Below are positions 33,319 to 42,644 of a stretch of 64,000 nt of DNA, piece after piece (the first letter of the stretch is position 1; the number at the start of each line of letters is the position of its first letter). The translations under genes were made by a program, and so were the position numbers. The stretch is from assembly GCF_023101685.1 (NCBI RefSeq), contig NZ_CP082164.1:7006001-7070000 (forward strand). Direction: 5' to 3'. This stretch comes from Bradyrhizobium sp. 186 (lineage in GTDB: Bacteria; Pseudomonadota; Alphaproteobacteria; Rhizobiales; Xanthobacteraceae). Under the pieces are notes generated by a model. That model was not told where the DNA came from. It saw only the letters and a list, made by a program, of their open reading frames with translations, and ran no database searches.

Positions 33319-34228
33319 GGTCTTCCACGTGAATAATCTCGTGCTGGCATAGTAGGTGATTTGCGCTGGCTCGGGTGAGGCGCGCGCCACATTCGGTGCG
33401 GCCTGCGCCACGTCTTGTCACGGGGACGGTGGATACTCTGTCGGGGGGCGCCTTAGATGATTATACGGATCGTGGGATCATGGGTTCGTGTGGTAGTCGG
33501 CGCGACTTGGCCCCCTCAAAGCCACGATGAGGTAAGTCACTGATCTCAGGTCGTGAGGCCGCTAACCTTGTTTGAAAAAAGACATCCCTGAAATAGCCGC
33601 CCCTCATTTCGATCAAGTTGCCATGGTCATCTGATTTCCAGACAACAGAGGCGACCTCCGCGGTGCTCCTCGCGATCAGCCGAACACAGAGCTCTGCTGG
33701 TGACCCAACTTCGCTAGCTAGGCCGTCCACGGCGCTGCGCGCCCTACATCACTCCAAACGACCGCCCACACTTGCTTTCAATAGATTTTTCTTGATCTCC
33801 CGGTGCACACGCTGTGCACACGCCGCCTTCTAACAAATTGAACACTTTGAACTCTCCGTCCAATCCATCATGGGACAGACTCATACACCCGACATGCAGT
33901 TCTTCGAACGGTCGGAGCTAGTTTAGTCGCGTGAAACGGCTCCGCCCGAGGTTCGCTAACCGCACCAGTTTCGCACCAGAAACACCCTCGACAAAGCACA
34001 ACGAACGCAATCGGCGATATCAATAGGTGATCACCTTTGCGGTGGTGAGCGGCATCGCCCCAGGCTCCAGAAATTCGTCGCAGCTATTGCCTGAGTAGGG
34101 GCGAAGAAATTGGGACGCGGGAACCTCTCCTTTCATTCGCTTTGGTATCCAATTGTCCCACGCATTTTGGCGACCATTTTACTTCGGCACGCCCAATTGC
34201 ATCATGTGGGGGATGATCACGTTTTCCG
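33319..34228. other. intergenic, no secure gene
   Basis: About 900 bases. A minus-strand frame at 33461-33730 has a moderately protein-like middle but no start signal. Two near-identical neighbouring 10-base repeats GTGCACACGC occur at 33803 and 33814. No integrase, tRNA or attachment site could be recognised, although the position beside an excisionase-like gene would suit one. Confidence 0.35.
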
Positions 34229-34351
34229 ATGCGCTCTGTATCGGCCGTTGTACCGAGCTACGCCAAGGAGGCGCGTGAGATTGTCGCCTGTGCCGAAATC
34301 GCAGGCCAAGGCCACACCGTCGTGGCCCGCAAACGATTGGGGCTTATGTGA
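34229..34351 (+). CDS. 40-aa protein coupled to the excisionase-like gene
   Basis: From ATG 34229 a 40-residue frame (MRSVSAVVPSYAKEAREIVA to VVARKRLGLM) ends in TGA at 34349-34351, whose last base is the first of the next ATG. The TGATG overlap means the next gene is probably translated by re-initiation. The peptide is basic and helical. It may be a small protein of the same mobile module or a leader; no family is recognised. Confidence 0.4.
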   Translation: MRSVSAVVPSYAKEAREIVACAEIAGQGHTVVARKRLGLM

Positions 34352-34587
34352 TGAACGAGTTCGGGCAGAAGGGAAAGGTACCGCTCTCGGAACGGCTCTC
34401 GGTGTCACCTGAGGAGGCAAGCGCCCTCACCGGGATCGGGCTGACTTCCATTCGCGAGGCGATCAGCAGCGGTGATCTCAAGGCCAAGAAGCACGGGAGG
34501 CGTACGATCATCCTGCCGGACGATTTGAGAGTATGGCTCAAAACGCTGCCGGACGCCCGCAGGCCGATCAAAGAAAACCCCGCTTAG
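34351..34587 (+). CDS. excisionase-like helix-turn-helix protein
   Basis: A 78-residue DNA-binding protein. The segment LSVSPEEASALTGIGLTSIR, followed by EAISSGDLKAKKHGRRTIIL and PDDLRVWLKTLP, is the winged helix of the MerR/excisionase (HTH_17) family, which recognises a site and bends DNA during phage or island excision or acts as a small regulator. It overlaps the 40-aa gene upstream and ends inside its terminator. It is the last accessory gene before core genes, as expected for an island edge, but no integrase is in the window. Confidence 0.8.
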   Translation: MNEFGQKGKVPLSERLSVSPEEASALTGIGLTSIREAISSGDLKAKKHGRRTIILPDDLRVWLKTLPDARRPIKENPA

Positions 34588-34599
34588 GCGGGGTTTTTA
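34574..34599 (+). terminator. intrinsic terminator after the excisionase-like gene
   Basis: AACCCCGC pairs with GCGGGGTT across TTAG, followed by a T run. The stop codon TAG lies within the loop. Confidence 0.85.
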
Positions 34600-34701
34600 C
34601 TTTTCGGCGATGCTGCAGAGCAGATTTACGGTTGAGAGAAGTGGTAAATAATTGGCAATCTGGAAACCGCACGTCTGAAAAAGTTCAACAATTATTGGAT
34701 C

Positions 34702-35382
34702 TTATCTGATCCCGTCACGGATCATGTACCCGGCGCCGCGGATCGTGTGCAGCAGCGGCCGCTCAAAACCCTTATCGATCTTGGAGCGCAGCCGCGAAAT
34801 GTGCACATCGATCACGTTGGTCTGTGGATCGAAATGATAGTCCCAGACGTTCTCCAGCAGCATGGTGCGCGTCACCACCTGGCCGGCATGTTTCATGAGG
34901 TATTCGAGCAGGCGGAATTCGCGCGGCTGAAGCGTCAGCTCGTCCTTGCCGCGGGCGACGCGATGGGAGAGCCGGTCGAGCTCGAGATCGCCGACACGGT
35001 AAAGAGTGTCCTCGGCCGGACCGCCGCGGCGGCGTGACAGCACCTCGACGCGGGCCAGCAGCTCGGCAAAGGAATAGGGCTTTGGCAGATAGTCGTCGCC
35101 GCCGGCGCGCAGGCCCTTGATGCGATCGTCGACCTGGCCGAGCGCGGAGAGAATCAGCACCGGAGTCGAGTCGTCCTTGTCGCGCAGGGCGCCGATTAGC
35201 GACAGGCCGTCGCGCTTGGGCAGCATGCGGTCGACCACCAGAACGTCATAATCGCCGCTTTCGGCCATGGAGAGGCCTTCCTCGCCGTCGCTGGCGTGGT
35301 CGGCAATGTGTCCGACCTCGCGAAACGCCTTCACGAGGTAGTCGGCGGATTCGCGGTCGTCTTCGATGATGAGGAGGCGCAT
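34702..35382 (-). CDS. OmpR/PhoB-family response regulator
   Basis: About 226 residues from ATG 35382 (MRLLIIEDDRESADYLVKAF). The receiver has the acidic pair EDD, the phospho-accepting Asp in VLVVDRMLPKRDG, the Ser/Thr at ILSALG and the Lys in DYLPKPYSF. The winged-helix output domain follows from LELDRLSHRVARG to the end, with NVIDVHISRLRSKID as the recognition helix. It reads away from degP, which lies upstream on the same strand, so it may respond to envelope stress. In related genomes I recall a histidine kinase next to it; here it is followed by accessory DNA, so its partner is missing or elsewhere. Confidence 0.93.
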   Translation of the reverse strand: MRLLIIEDDRESADYLVKAFREVGHIADHASDGEEGLSMAESGDYDVLVVDRMLPKRDGLSLIGALRDKDDSTPVLILSALGQVDDRIKGLRAGGDDYLPKPYSFAELLARVEVLSRRRGGPAEDTLYRVGDLELDRLSHRVARGKDELTLQPREFRLLEYLMKHAGQVVTRTMLLENVWDYHFDPQTNVIDVHISRLRSKIDKGFERPLLHTIRGAGYMIRDGIR

Positions 35383-35655
35383 CGTGCGTTCGGCGGCGGT
35401 CAAGGAGGTCAACCTTCTCTGAACATGGCGCGAGCGGCAATCGCATGCAAGCCGAACGGGAGAATCTCGGATCGAGAAAAAGGCGGGCGGTGAAGCTGGG
35501 GGGACCTCACCGCCCTAAGCCTTCCGACGGAGGGGGGCGTAATTCCACCGGAAGGTAGACTGGAGAAGCGAACGTTACGCTGCTTCCCCGAAGGGCGCCG
35601 TCGGCGGGGGCGACTGATGCCGGCGACACCCTTCGTCTCGTAAGCCTCCTGAGGC

Positions 35656-37230
35656 CTAGCCCTTGGCAAGGGGCACGGCGACGAAGCGCGACTGGCCGCC
35701 GCTCTTCACGCGCATCAGGACACTGTTCTTGCTGTCGGTCCGCGCCGTGTTGATCGCGTCGCGGACGTCGCCGGCGGTGCTCACGCTCTTGCCGCCGACT
35801 TCGAGAATCACGTCGCCCTCCTTGAAGCCGCGTTCGGCCGCGGCGCTCTTCGGATCGACTTCGGTGACCACGACGCCATCCTTGCCGGCGCCGGCGACGG
35901 AATTCGCGGGCGCTACCGTCATGCCGAGCTTCGGCACGTCGGTACCGCGGGTCGCACCCTTGTTGCTATCAGTGTCGGTGTCAGCCTTGGCCTCGACCGT
36001 GTTCGGCAGCTGACCGAGGGTAAGATTCACGACCTTGTCCTGGCCCTTATGCAGCACGTTGAGCTTCACGGTCGCGCCGGGCGCCAAGCCGCCAATGGTG
36101 CGGGCAAGTTCGCGGGCGTCCTTGACGGATTCGCCGTTGACCGACGTGATCACGTCACCGGACTCGATGCCGGCCTTCGCCGCCGGACCATTCGCCTGCG
36201 GCTCCGCAACCAGCGCGCCTTCGGCCTTCTTCATGCCGAGGCTGTCGGCGATATCAGATGTCACCGGCTGAATCTGCACACCGATCCAACCGCGGCTGAC
36301 CGAGCCCTTGTCCTTGAGCTGCGCCACCACGCTCTTCACGGTGCTGCCGGGAATCGAGAACGCGATGCCGACGCTGCCGCCGGAAGGCGAGTAGATCGCG
36401 GTGTTGACGCCCATCACCTCGCCGTCGGTGTTGAAGGCCGGACCGCCGGAATTGCCCTTGTTCACGGGCGCGTCGATCTGGATGAAATCGTCATACGGAC
36501 CATTGCCGATGTCGCGGCCGCTCGCCGAGACGATGCCGGCCGTCACGGTGCCGCCGAGGCCGAAGGGATTGCCGACCGCGAGCACCCAGTCGCCGATCCG
36601 CGGCTTGCCGTCGGCGAGCTTGGCGAACGGGAAGTTCGAGCTGCCCTCAACCTTGATCAAAGCAAGGTCGGTGCGCTGATCGGTGCCGATCACTTTGGCG
36701 GTATAGATCTTGCCATCGTCGGTCGTGACCTCGACCTTGTCGGCGCCGTCGACCACGTGGTTGTTGGTCACGGCAAAGCCGTCAGCCGAGATGAAGAAGC
36801 CGGAGCCCTGGCCCTGCACAACGCGGCCACGACCACCCTTCGCGCCGGGGAAGCCATCCGGTCCGCCAAAGCGGCGGAAGAAGCGCTCCATCGGCGAGCC
36901 CGGCTGGAACGGCGAGGAATCGTCGCCGTCATCGTTGCTCGCGGTTTTTTCCTTCATATTGACCTTCACCGAGATCACCGAGGGCTTCACGCGCTCGACG
37001 ACGTCGGCAAAACCGACGGGACGTTCGACCTTCCGGACCTCGTTGTTGACCTGCGCATGCGCCGGGCTGGAGAACAGGTCGGCAGGCGAGGTCGACGGAC
37101 TGAAGCCATAGACGGCGGCACCGAAGCCGGCGACAACCGAAGCCATCAGCGCGATTTTGCGCGCCGAGAAAACCGACCGGCGCGACTGCCGGTAGGACGG
37201 AAGGTTCGAAAGATCGGGACGGTCGGTCAT
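35656..37230 (-). CDS. degP: Do-family periplasmic serine protease
   Basis: A 524-residue protease/chaperone of the envelope. An N-terminal membrane or signal segment (ALMASVVAGFGAAVYGF) precedes a trypsin-like domain with His 158 (TNNHVVDG), Asp 188 (RTDLALIK) and Ser 261 (GNSGGPAF). Two PDZ domains follow, around 310-400 (ANGPAAKAGIESGDVI) and 430-515 (AAERGFKEGDVILEV). It degrades or refolds damaged periplasmic proteins. It lies downstream of the cytochrome c maturation genes and upstream of the response regulator on the same strand. An inverted repeat at 37398 lies about 170 bases upstream. Confidence 0.95.
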   Translation of the reverse strand: MTDRPDLSNLPSYRQSRRSVFSARKIALMASVVAGFGAAVYGFSPSTSPADLFSSPAHAQVNNEVRKVERPVGFADVVERVKPSVISVKVNMKEKTASNDDGDDSSPFQPGSPMERFFRRFGGPDGFPGAKGGRGRVVQGQGSGFFISADGFAVTNNHVVDGADKVEVTTDDGKIYTAKVIGTDQRTDLALIKVEGSSNFPFAKLADGKPRIGDWVLAVGNPFGLGGTVTAGIVSASGRDIGNGPYDDFIQIDAPVNKGNSGGPAFNTDGEVMGVNTAIYSPSGGSVGIAFSIPGSTVKSVVAQLKDKGSVSRGWIGVQIQPVTSDIADSLGMKKAEGALVAEPQANGPAAKAGIESGDVITSVNGESVKDARELARTIGGLAPGATVKLNVLHKGQDKVVNLTLGQLPNTVEAKADTDTDSNKGATRGTDVPKLGMTVAPANSVAGAGKDGVVVTEVDPKSAAAERGFKEGDVILEVGGKSVSTAGDVRDAINTARTDSKNSVLMRVKSGGQSRFVAVPLAKG

Positions 37231-37397
37231 GCAGAGGTCTCCAGGGCCTTGAATTTCTTTTGGTGCCGGATGGCAGCACTTTACGAAGCTGAAGATGGGG
37301 GCTCCCGCCTTACCGTGCGCTGGCGGCGGGGTTAAACTTTCGTAATGAAGGCCCGCGCCGATGCGGCAGTTTAGCGCAGGCCAAAAGTCGTGGTTCT

Positions 37398-37421
37398 ACA
37401 GGAACTTAATCAAGTTCCTGT
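37398..37421. repeat. perfect inverted repeat upstream of degP
   Basis: The 10-base arms ACAGGAACTT and AAGTTCCTGT surround a 4-base centre. With no T run beside it, an operator for the regulator of degP or a transcript hairpin are the likely roles. It lies between the chemotaxis-receptor fragment and degP. Confidence 0.5.
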
Positions 37422-37448
37422 GACGGGCGCCGAATGACGTTTGGGCTT

Positions 37449-37919
37449 TCAGCTCGCCCTGACGCTGACGATGAATTCGTCGACTTCGCGCTTCAGGGTC
37501 TCAGCCTGCTGCGACAGGTCGACGGCGGAATCGCGGGCCTCCGCGGCCATGCGCCCGGTCTCCGCCGAGGTCGAGGTGATCTGGACGATGTGATTGGAAA
37601 CCTCGAGCGTGCCGCGCGCGGCATCCTGGACGCTGCGCGTGATATCCTGGGTCGCGTTGCGTTGCTGAGCGGTGTCGACCTCGATGCCGGACATGATCGA
37701 CGAGATCTCCGATAGCGTCTTGGAGATGCCGTCGATCGCCCCGCGCGTCTCGGCGGTGATGCCTTGGATGCTGGCAACGTGCGAGGTGATCTCCTCCGTT
37801 GCTTTGCTGGTCTGGTGCGCGAGGCTCTTCACTTCGGAAGCGACCACCGCAAAACCCTTTCCGGCCTCCCCTGCCCTTGCCGCCTCGATCGTGGCGTTGA
37901 GCGCCAGCAGGCTGTTCGT
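37449..37919 (-). pseudogene. methyl-accepting chemotaxis protein, C-terminal fragment
   Basis: The frame begins inside the conserved hairpin tip ([20 protein letters not shown], then [13 protein letters not shown]) and continues through the C-terminal methylation helix to [11 protein letters not shown]. The N-terminal sensor, HAMP domain and first half of the signalling domain are missing, with no start signal at the break near 37920. A receptor fragment of 157 residues cannot sense a ligand. It separates the ccm genes from degP and marks an old deletion or insertion in otherwise core sequence. Confidence 0.85.
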
Positions 37920-38029
37920 GAACATCGGAAGCACTCAAAGTCTGGAATCGAATTCGCGCCAAGCTTCCAGACAAAGATCAACAGAGCATGAAACACGCTG
38001 CACCAGACAACCTACGTATCATTACGTAG

Positions 38030-38512
38030 CTACCGCGGCTTTGCGTCGTCGGACATCAATGCGGCGAGCCGCGCCTCTTCGTCGGGCGTGAGCGGCGGCG
38101 CGGGGACGTCTGCAGCATTCCGCGCGCGACGCCGGATTTGCAGCCACAGCGCCAGACCGCCGCCGGTCAGCAAAAGCGGCGCGAGCAGCCACAACAGCAG
38201 GGTCTGACGCTCGAACCGCGGCTTCAGCAGCACGAACTCACCGTAGCGCACGACCAGGAAGTCGAGCACCTGCGAATTGCTGTCGCCGGCCGCGATCCGC
38301 TCCCGCACCAGCAGCCGCAAATCGCGCGCGAGCGGCGCATCGGAATCGTCGATCGACTGATTCTGGCAGACCATGCAGCGCAGCTCGCGCGACAATTCGC
38401 GCGCACGCGCCTCCTTCGCGGGATCCGACATGATCTCGTCGGGCTGCACGGCATAGGCCGCCGGCCACGACAGCAGCAGCATCGCAACGATCACGAGCCA
38501 CATCCGACGCAT
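38030..38512 (-). CDS. ccmH: cytochrome c maturation protein CcmH (CycL)
   Basis: A 160-residue membrane-anchored thiol protein. A signal segment (WLVIVAMLLLSWPAAYA) is followed by the redox motif LRCMVCQNQS with Cys 46 and Cys 49, then a helical domain and a C-terminal membrane span (LLLWLLAPLLLTGGGLALWL). It reduces apocytochrome c cysteines before heme attachment in the periplasm. It starts four bases after the ccmF stop and is the last of four tightly packed genes. In Bradyrhizobium the cluster is known as cycHJKL, and this gene corresponds to cycL. Confidence 0.95.
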   Translation of the reverse strand: MRRMWLVIVAMLLLSWPAAYAVQPDEIMSDPAKEARARELSRELRCMVCQNQSIDDSDAPLARDLRLLVRERIAAGDSNSQVLDFLVVRYGEFVLLKPRFERQTLLLWLLAPLLLTGGGLALWLQIRRRARNAADVPAPPLTPDEEARLAALMSDDAKPR

Positions 38513-38516
38513 CGGA

Positions 38517-40499
38517 TCACTCCGCCGGCTGGAGGCGTTGCTTGGCCCGCGCCGGCTTCGGCGCGCCGACCCGCAAGCGCCGGTCGGAGAGCGAGAGCAT
38601 GCCGCCGAATGCCATCAGCACTGGCCCCCACCAGATCAGGAGCACCAGCGGCTTGTGATAGATGCGCACCGCGATCGTGCCCTCGGCGGTGGCGTCGCCG
38701 AGCGAGACGTAGAGTTGGCTTGCGCCGCGGGTCAGAAGCGCCGCCTCGGTGGTCGAGGAGCCGCGGGTGGTGAAGCTGCGCTTGGACGGCGTCATGACAC
38801 TGAGCGTCTCGCCGTCGCGGCTGACGTTGAACTCGGCGATCATCTCGCGGTAGTTCGGCCCCTGGCGCTGGAACAGCCCGTCGAGCTTCAGATCGTAGCC
38901 GGCGATGTGGGCGATTTCGTTCTGCTTCATCGTCGCGATATATTCGCTGTTCCAGGTGGTCTCGCAGACGATCCCGATCAACGCGATGCCGAGCCCTGCA
39001 TGAGCGAACACCGTGCCCCAGGCCGAACGCGGCAGGCCGCGGGCCCGGTGCAGCGTCGTTGCGAACGGCAGGCGGAACAAGCCGGTCCGTTCGGCCAGAT
39101 CCGTCACGGCACCGGCGATGACGAAGACTCCAAGCCCAATTGCCAATGGCGCCAGCGCGCTGCCACCACGCGTCCAGGCCCAGACAATGGCGATCACAAC
39201 GAGCGCGGCAACGCCCGCCGCGAGCAGGCGCTGGGTGACACCGAGCAGGTCGCCGCGCTTCCATGCCAGCATCGGGCCGAACGGCACGGCGAGCAGCAGC
39301 AGGGTGAACAGCGGGGCAAAGGTGAGGTTGTAGAACGGCGCACCGACCGACATCTTGAAATCGGCAAGCACCTCCATCGCCAGCGGATAGAGTGTGCCGA
39401 ACAGCACGACCGCGCAGGCCACGGTGAGCAGCAGGTTGTTGAGGACCAGAGCACCCTCGCGCGAGATCGGCGCGAACAGGCCGCCCTGCTTCAACGCGGT
39501 GGCGCGACCCGCGAACAGCGACAAGCTGCCGCCGATGAAGAGGCAGAGGATCAGGAGAATGAACACGCCGCGGGTCGGATCGGTGGCAAAGGCGTGCACG
39601 GAGGTGATGACACCAGAGCGCACCAGGAAGGTGCCGAGCAGCGACAGCGAGAAGGTCAGGATCGACAGCAGGATGGTCCAGACCTTCAGCGCATTGCGCT
39701 TCTCCATCACCACCGCCGAATGCAGCAGCGCGGTGCCGGCGAGCCACGGCATCAGCGAGGCGTTTTCAACGGGATCCCAGAACCACCAGCCGCCCCAGCC
39801 GAGCTCGTAATAGGCCCAGTAGGAGCCCATCGCGATGCCGAGGGTGAGGAATATCCAGGCGACCAACGTCCACGGCCGCACCCAGCGCGCCCAGGCTGCG
39901 TCGATCCGCCCCTCCATCAGCGCTGCAATCGCGAAGGAGAACGAGATCGAAAACCCGACATAGCCGAGATAAAGCATCGGCGGATGCACGGCGAGGCCGA
40001 TGTCCTGGAGCACAGGGTTGAGATCGCGTCCCTCGATCGGCGGATTGGCGATGCGCAGGAACGGATTCGAGGTCATCAGGATGAAGAGATAGAAGGCGCT
40101 CGCGATCCAGGCCTGGACTGCGAGCACATGCGCGCGCAGCGATAGCGGCAGATTGTTGCCGAAGGCCGCCACCAGCCCGCCGAACAGCGCCAGGATCGAT
40201 ACCCATAGCAGCATCGAGCCTTCATGGTTCCCCCACACGCCGGTGATCTTGTAGATCAGCGGCTTCATGGAGTGGGAGTTCTCGTAGACGTTGGCGACGG
40301 AGAAATCCGAGTTCACGTGCAGCATCACGAGGGCTATGAACGAGGCACCGACGAACAGCAGCTGCGCCAGCGCGGTGGAACGCGCCACGTTCATCAGCGC
40401 AGCATCATGCAAGCGTGCACCGATCAGTGGCACGACGGACTGGATCAGCGCCAGTCCGAGCGCCAGCACCAGCGCGTAGTGTCCGGATTCCGCGATCAA
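38517..40499 (-). CDS. ccmF: cytochrome c heme lyase subunit CcmF (CycK)
   Basis: A 660-residue polytopic membrane protein with about 14-15 helices. The tryptophan-rich heme-handling motif [14 protein letters not shown] is clear, flanked by conserved His-containing loops ([27 protein letters not shown]). It joins heme from CcmE to apocytochromes in the periplasm, together with CcmH and CcmI. The start used is TTG 40499, overlapping the ccmE stop by two bases; a later ATG is possible, but family N-termini begin MIAE(x)GHYAL. It corresponds to cycK. Confidence 0.96.
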   Translation of the reverse strand: MIAESGHYALVLALGLALIQSVVPLIGARLHDAALMNVARSTALAQLLFVGASFIALVMLHVNSDFSVANVYENSHSMKPLIYKITGVWGNHEGSMLLWVSILALFGGLVAAFGNNLPLSLRAHVLAVQAWIASAFYLFILMTSNPFLRIANPPIEGRDLNPVLQDIGLAVHPPMLYLGYVGFSISFSFAIAALMEGRIDAAWARWVRPWTLVAWIFLTLGIAMGSYWAYYELGWGGWWFWDPVENASLMPWLAGTALLHSAVVMEKRNALKVWTILLSILTFSLSLLGTFLVRSGVITSVHAFATDPTRGVFILLILCLFIGGSLSLFAGRATALKQGGLFAPISREGALVLNNLLLTVACAVVLFGTLYPLAMEVLADFKMSVGAPFYNLTFAPLFTLLLLAVPFGPMLAWKRGDLLGVTQRLLAAGVAALVVIAIVWAWTRGGSALAPLAIGLGVFVIAGAVTDLAERTGLFRLPFATTLHRARGLPRSAWGTVFAHAGLGIALIGIVCETTWNSEYIATMKQNEIAHIAGYDLKLDGLFQRQGPNYREMIAEFNVSRDGETLSVMTPSKRSFTTRGSSTTEAALLTRGASQLYVSLGDATAEGTIAVRIYHKPLVLLIWWGPVLMAFGGMLSLSDRRLRVGAPKPARAKQRLQPAE

Positions 40500-40987
40500 C
40501 GCACTGCTCCCTGCGGGTTACCCTGCGCGGTCGTGGCCGCAGGCTTGGCGCCGTAATCGTCCTTCCAGTGCCCCTGCTTCTTCAGGGCATCGGCGACGTC
40601 CTTGGGCATGTAGGTCTCGTCGTGCTTGGCAAGCACAGCGTCGGCCTTGAACACGCCGTTGGCGTCGAGCGCGCCTTCGGCGATCACGCCCTGCCCTTCA
40701 CGGAAGAGATCAGGCAGGATGCCTTTGTACGCAACGGGAAGCTTGGCACCGCCATCGGCGACCTCGAAGGTCACCATGAGATTGTCGCCGCGCTGGAGCG
40801 ATCCCGGCTGCACCAGGCCGCCGAGGCGAAATCGCTTGCCGGCCTCGACGTGCTTCTCGGCAACCATGGTCGGGGTGGAGAAGAACACGATGGAGTCGCG
40901 CAAGGCGTTGAGCACGAGCGCGGCGGCGAGCGCGAGCACGGCGAGCGAACCGCCGATGATGGTCATACGTCGCTGCTTGCGCGTCAT
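40496..40987 (-). CDS. ccmE: heme chaperone CcmE (CycJ)
   Basis: From ATG 40987 ([13 protein letters not shown]), 163 residues. One N-terminal membrane anchor ([16 protein letters not shown]) holds an OB-fold in the periplasm. The heme-binding His is residue 122 with Tyr 126 in [10 protein letters not shown], as in the family's HxxxY motif. A longer upstream frame exists but would add a non-conserved, Pro/Arg-rich extension. CcmE receives heme covalently and passes it to CcmF. It lies 37 bases after ccmI and overlaps ccmF. Confidence 0.96.
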   Translation of the reverse strand: MTRKQRRMTIIGGSLAVLALAAALVLNALRDSIVFFSTPTMVAEKHVEAGKRFRLGGLVQPGSLQRGDNLMVTFEVADGGAKLPVAYKGILPDLFREGQGVIAEGALDANGVFKADAVLAKHDETYMPKDVADALKKQGHWKDDYGAKPAATTAQGNPQGAVR

Positions 40988-41024
40988 GGCGTATCCGTTC
41001 TCCGCTCGTCTCGTTCCGAAATCG

Positions 41025-42143
41025 TCATCCGTCGAGCCCGAGAGTCTTGAGGCCCTCGTTGAGCTGGCGCAACCGCTCGGCGTCGTTGGCGACCGCCTGT
41101 CGGGCGTCGGTCGAGGCGCCCATTGCCTTGTCACGATCGCCCATCACGAGATAGGCGCGCACCAGGCGCAGCCAGCCTTCGACATCATCGCCGTTCTGCT
41201 TCAACCGAGTGGCCAGGCGTTCGACCATGCCGCGCACCATCGCACCGCGATCGCCCTCGTTCATATCCTTCGCGGCCGCGATCGTCTCGTCCGACAACGC
41301 TGGCACCGTGCTGCCGCCGACCCGCGCGAGTGAGGACTGCACCAGGGGGCGCCACGGCGCATCCGCCGGTGCTTTCGCAAGCAGCGCGCGCCAGATAGCA
41401 GCCGCATCATCCTTGCGGCCATCCTGCTCGGCGGCGAGCCCGAGGAAGTAGTTGGCCTTGGGATCGTCCGCGTTCAGGGCATGCGCGCGCTCGAATTCGG
41501 TCTTGGCCTCGGCGGTGACCACGCCGCCGGCAGCGGCCGAGATCGCCTCGCCGAGATCGGCCCGGCGCTCCGAACTCTCACCATTGTAGGTGAGCGAGTT
41601 GCGATAGGCGCGCACCGCATCGTCGAAGCGGCCGAGCCGCGCCAGCACCGGCGCGAGCACGTTCCAGCCGCGCCCGTCGGTCGGATTCTTTTCAAGATGT
41701 TGCTGAACCTGCACGACGAGATTCTCGAGCGCCATGCCGGACCCGGATCCGCGCTCCCGCTGCGCCAGCGGAAAGTCCTGAAGCCTCGGCGAACCAAGCG
41801 GCATGTAGACACCGATCGCAACGAGCGGCAGGCCGGCGAACGCCAGCACGGCCGCCGCGCGACGCCAATTCAGGCTGGACTTCGGCGCCAGTGCGGGCCC
41901 GCTGCTGGCGGCGGCGAGCAGCCTGCGGCCGATCTCGACGCGCGCAGCCTCGGCTTCCGGCGCGGCGATCAGCCCCGTGGCGAGATCACGCTCGATCTCG
42001 GTCAACTGGTCCTTGTAGACCGCAACCTCGCTGCCTTGATTTTCTGTATCTTGGCTCTCCGCGCGCGCGCCGCGGCCGAGCGGCCAGAGCACGGCGAAGA
42101 TCGCCGCGACCGTCATCAGCGCGAACACGAACCATAGCGTCAT
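41025..42143 (-). CDS. ccmI: cytochrome c maturation protein CcmI (CycH)
   Basis: About 372 residues from ATG 42143 ([20 protein letters not shown]). Two membrane helices (1-20 and near [18 protein letters not shown]) enclose a cytoplasmic helical domain ([17 protein letters not shown]), and the C-terminal half holds TPR repeats ([36 protein letters not shown]) that bind apocytochrome c. It is the first gene of the cycHJKL group. A near-perfect palindrome lies 65 bases upstream of the start and may control the operon. Confidence 0.94.
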   Translation of the reverse strand: MTLWFVFALMTVAAIFAVLWPLGRGARAESQDTENQGSEVAVYKDQLTEIERDLATGLIAAPEAEAARVEIGRRLLAAASSGPALAPKSSLNWRRAAAVLAFAGLPLVAIGVYMPLGSPRLQDFPLAQRERGSGSGMALENLVVQVQQHLEKNPTDGRGWNVLAPVLARLGRFDDAVRAYRNSLTYNGESSERRADLGEAISAAAGGVVTAEAKTEFERAHALNADDPKANYFLGLAAEQDGRKDDAAAIWRALLAKAPADAPWRPLVQSSLARVGGSTVPALSDETIAAAKDMNEGDRGAMVRGMVERLATRLKQNGDDVEGWLRLVRAYLVMGDRDKAMGASTDARQAVANDAERLRQLNEGLKTLGLDG

Positions 42144-42207
42144 CTGGCAAACTTCCGGCAGCGCGCGAGCCGCGCCCATGCGTGGCTTTACACCACGGCT
42201 GGACGAT

Positions 42208-42236
42208 GCGGCAATTGACAATTGTCAATTTGCCGC
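42208..42236. promoter_or_regulatory. near-perfect 29-bp palindrome upstream of ccmI
   Basis: The 14-base palindrome TTGACAATTGTCAA is flanked by GCGGCAA and TTTGCCGC, giving near-complete dyad symmetry over 29 bases. No T run follows, so a terminator is unlikely. The size and AT-rich core resemble an operator for a MarR-type dimer. Confidence 0.55.
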
Positions 42237-42274
42237 GACCGGATGCCGTCTCGAAATCGTGGAAATCCAACGGC

Positions 42275-42544
42275 TTAGTGTATCTCGAAGTCTACACTCC
42301 GGGCGGCGTCCTCGCCGTGCCCGTTGAGGGCCTTCAGGAAGTACGTTCCCGGCTTGATCGCATCCGGCAATCTGATGCGCACCGCGCCAACGGGAACCGG
42401 CGATGCAATCGTGGTGGTCGTGTCCGGCAATTGCTGGCCACTTGCCTTCTCGACCAGCACCACCTTCGCCCTGACCATCAATCTCTGGTAGTTCGCCACG
42501 ACTATGCGATTCTCGATTTCAACGAAGCTGATAAGTGGTTTCAT
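42275..42544 (-). CDS. hypothetical protein, 89 aa
   Basis: From ATG 42544 (MKPLISFVEIENRIVVANYQ). The sequence alternates hydrophobic and polar residues as in a small beta-sandwich: LMVRAKVVLVEKASG, GAVRIRLPDAIKPGTYFLKAL and SVDFEIH. A longer start at 42610 would add 22 less protein-like residues. There is no signal peptide. It precedes the ccm operon on the same strand, but the palindrome separates them. Function unknown. Confidence 0.5.
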   Translation of the reverse strand: MKPLISFVEIENRIVVANYQRLMVRAKVVLVEKASGQQLPDTTTTIASPVPVGAVRIRLPDAIKPGTYFLKALNGHGEDAARSVDFEIH

Positions 42545-42644
42545 GCGCCCACAGATAGAAATTCCCCGGACTTGCACGGGGAGCGTAGGGCTCACCATTG
42601 GCATCGTCAACTACAAATTGTGATCACGAAAATATGCGCTTGGA

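Noticed and set aside
33461..33730. Minus-strand frame of 89 codons
   Set aside because: The middle looks moderately protein-like, but no start signal, family or neighbour supports it.
36049..37335. Long open frame of 428 codons on the plus strand across degP
   Set aside because: It is antisense to degP, whose catalytic triad and PDZ domains are unmistakable; such long antisense frames are usual in GC-rich DNA.
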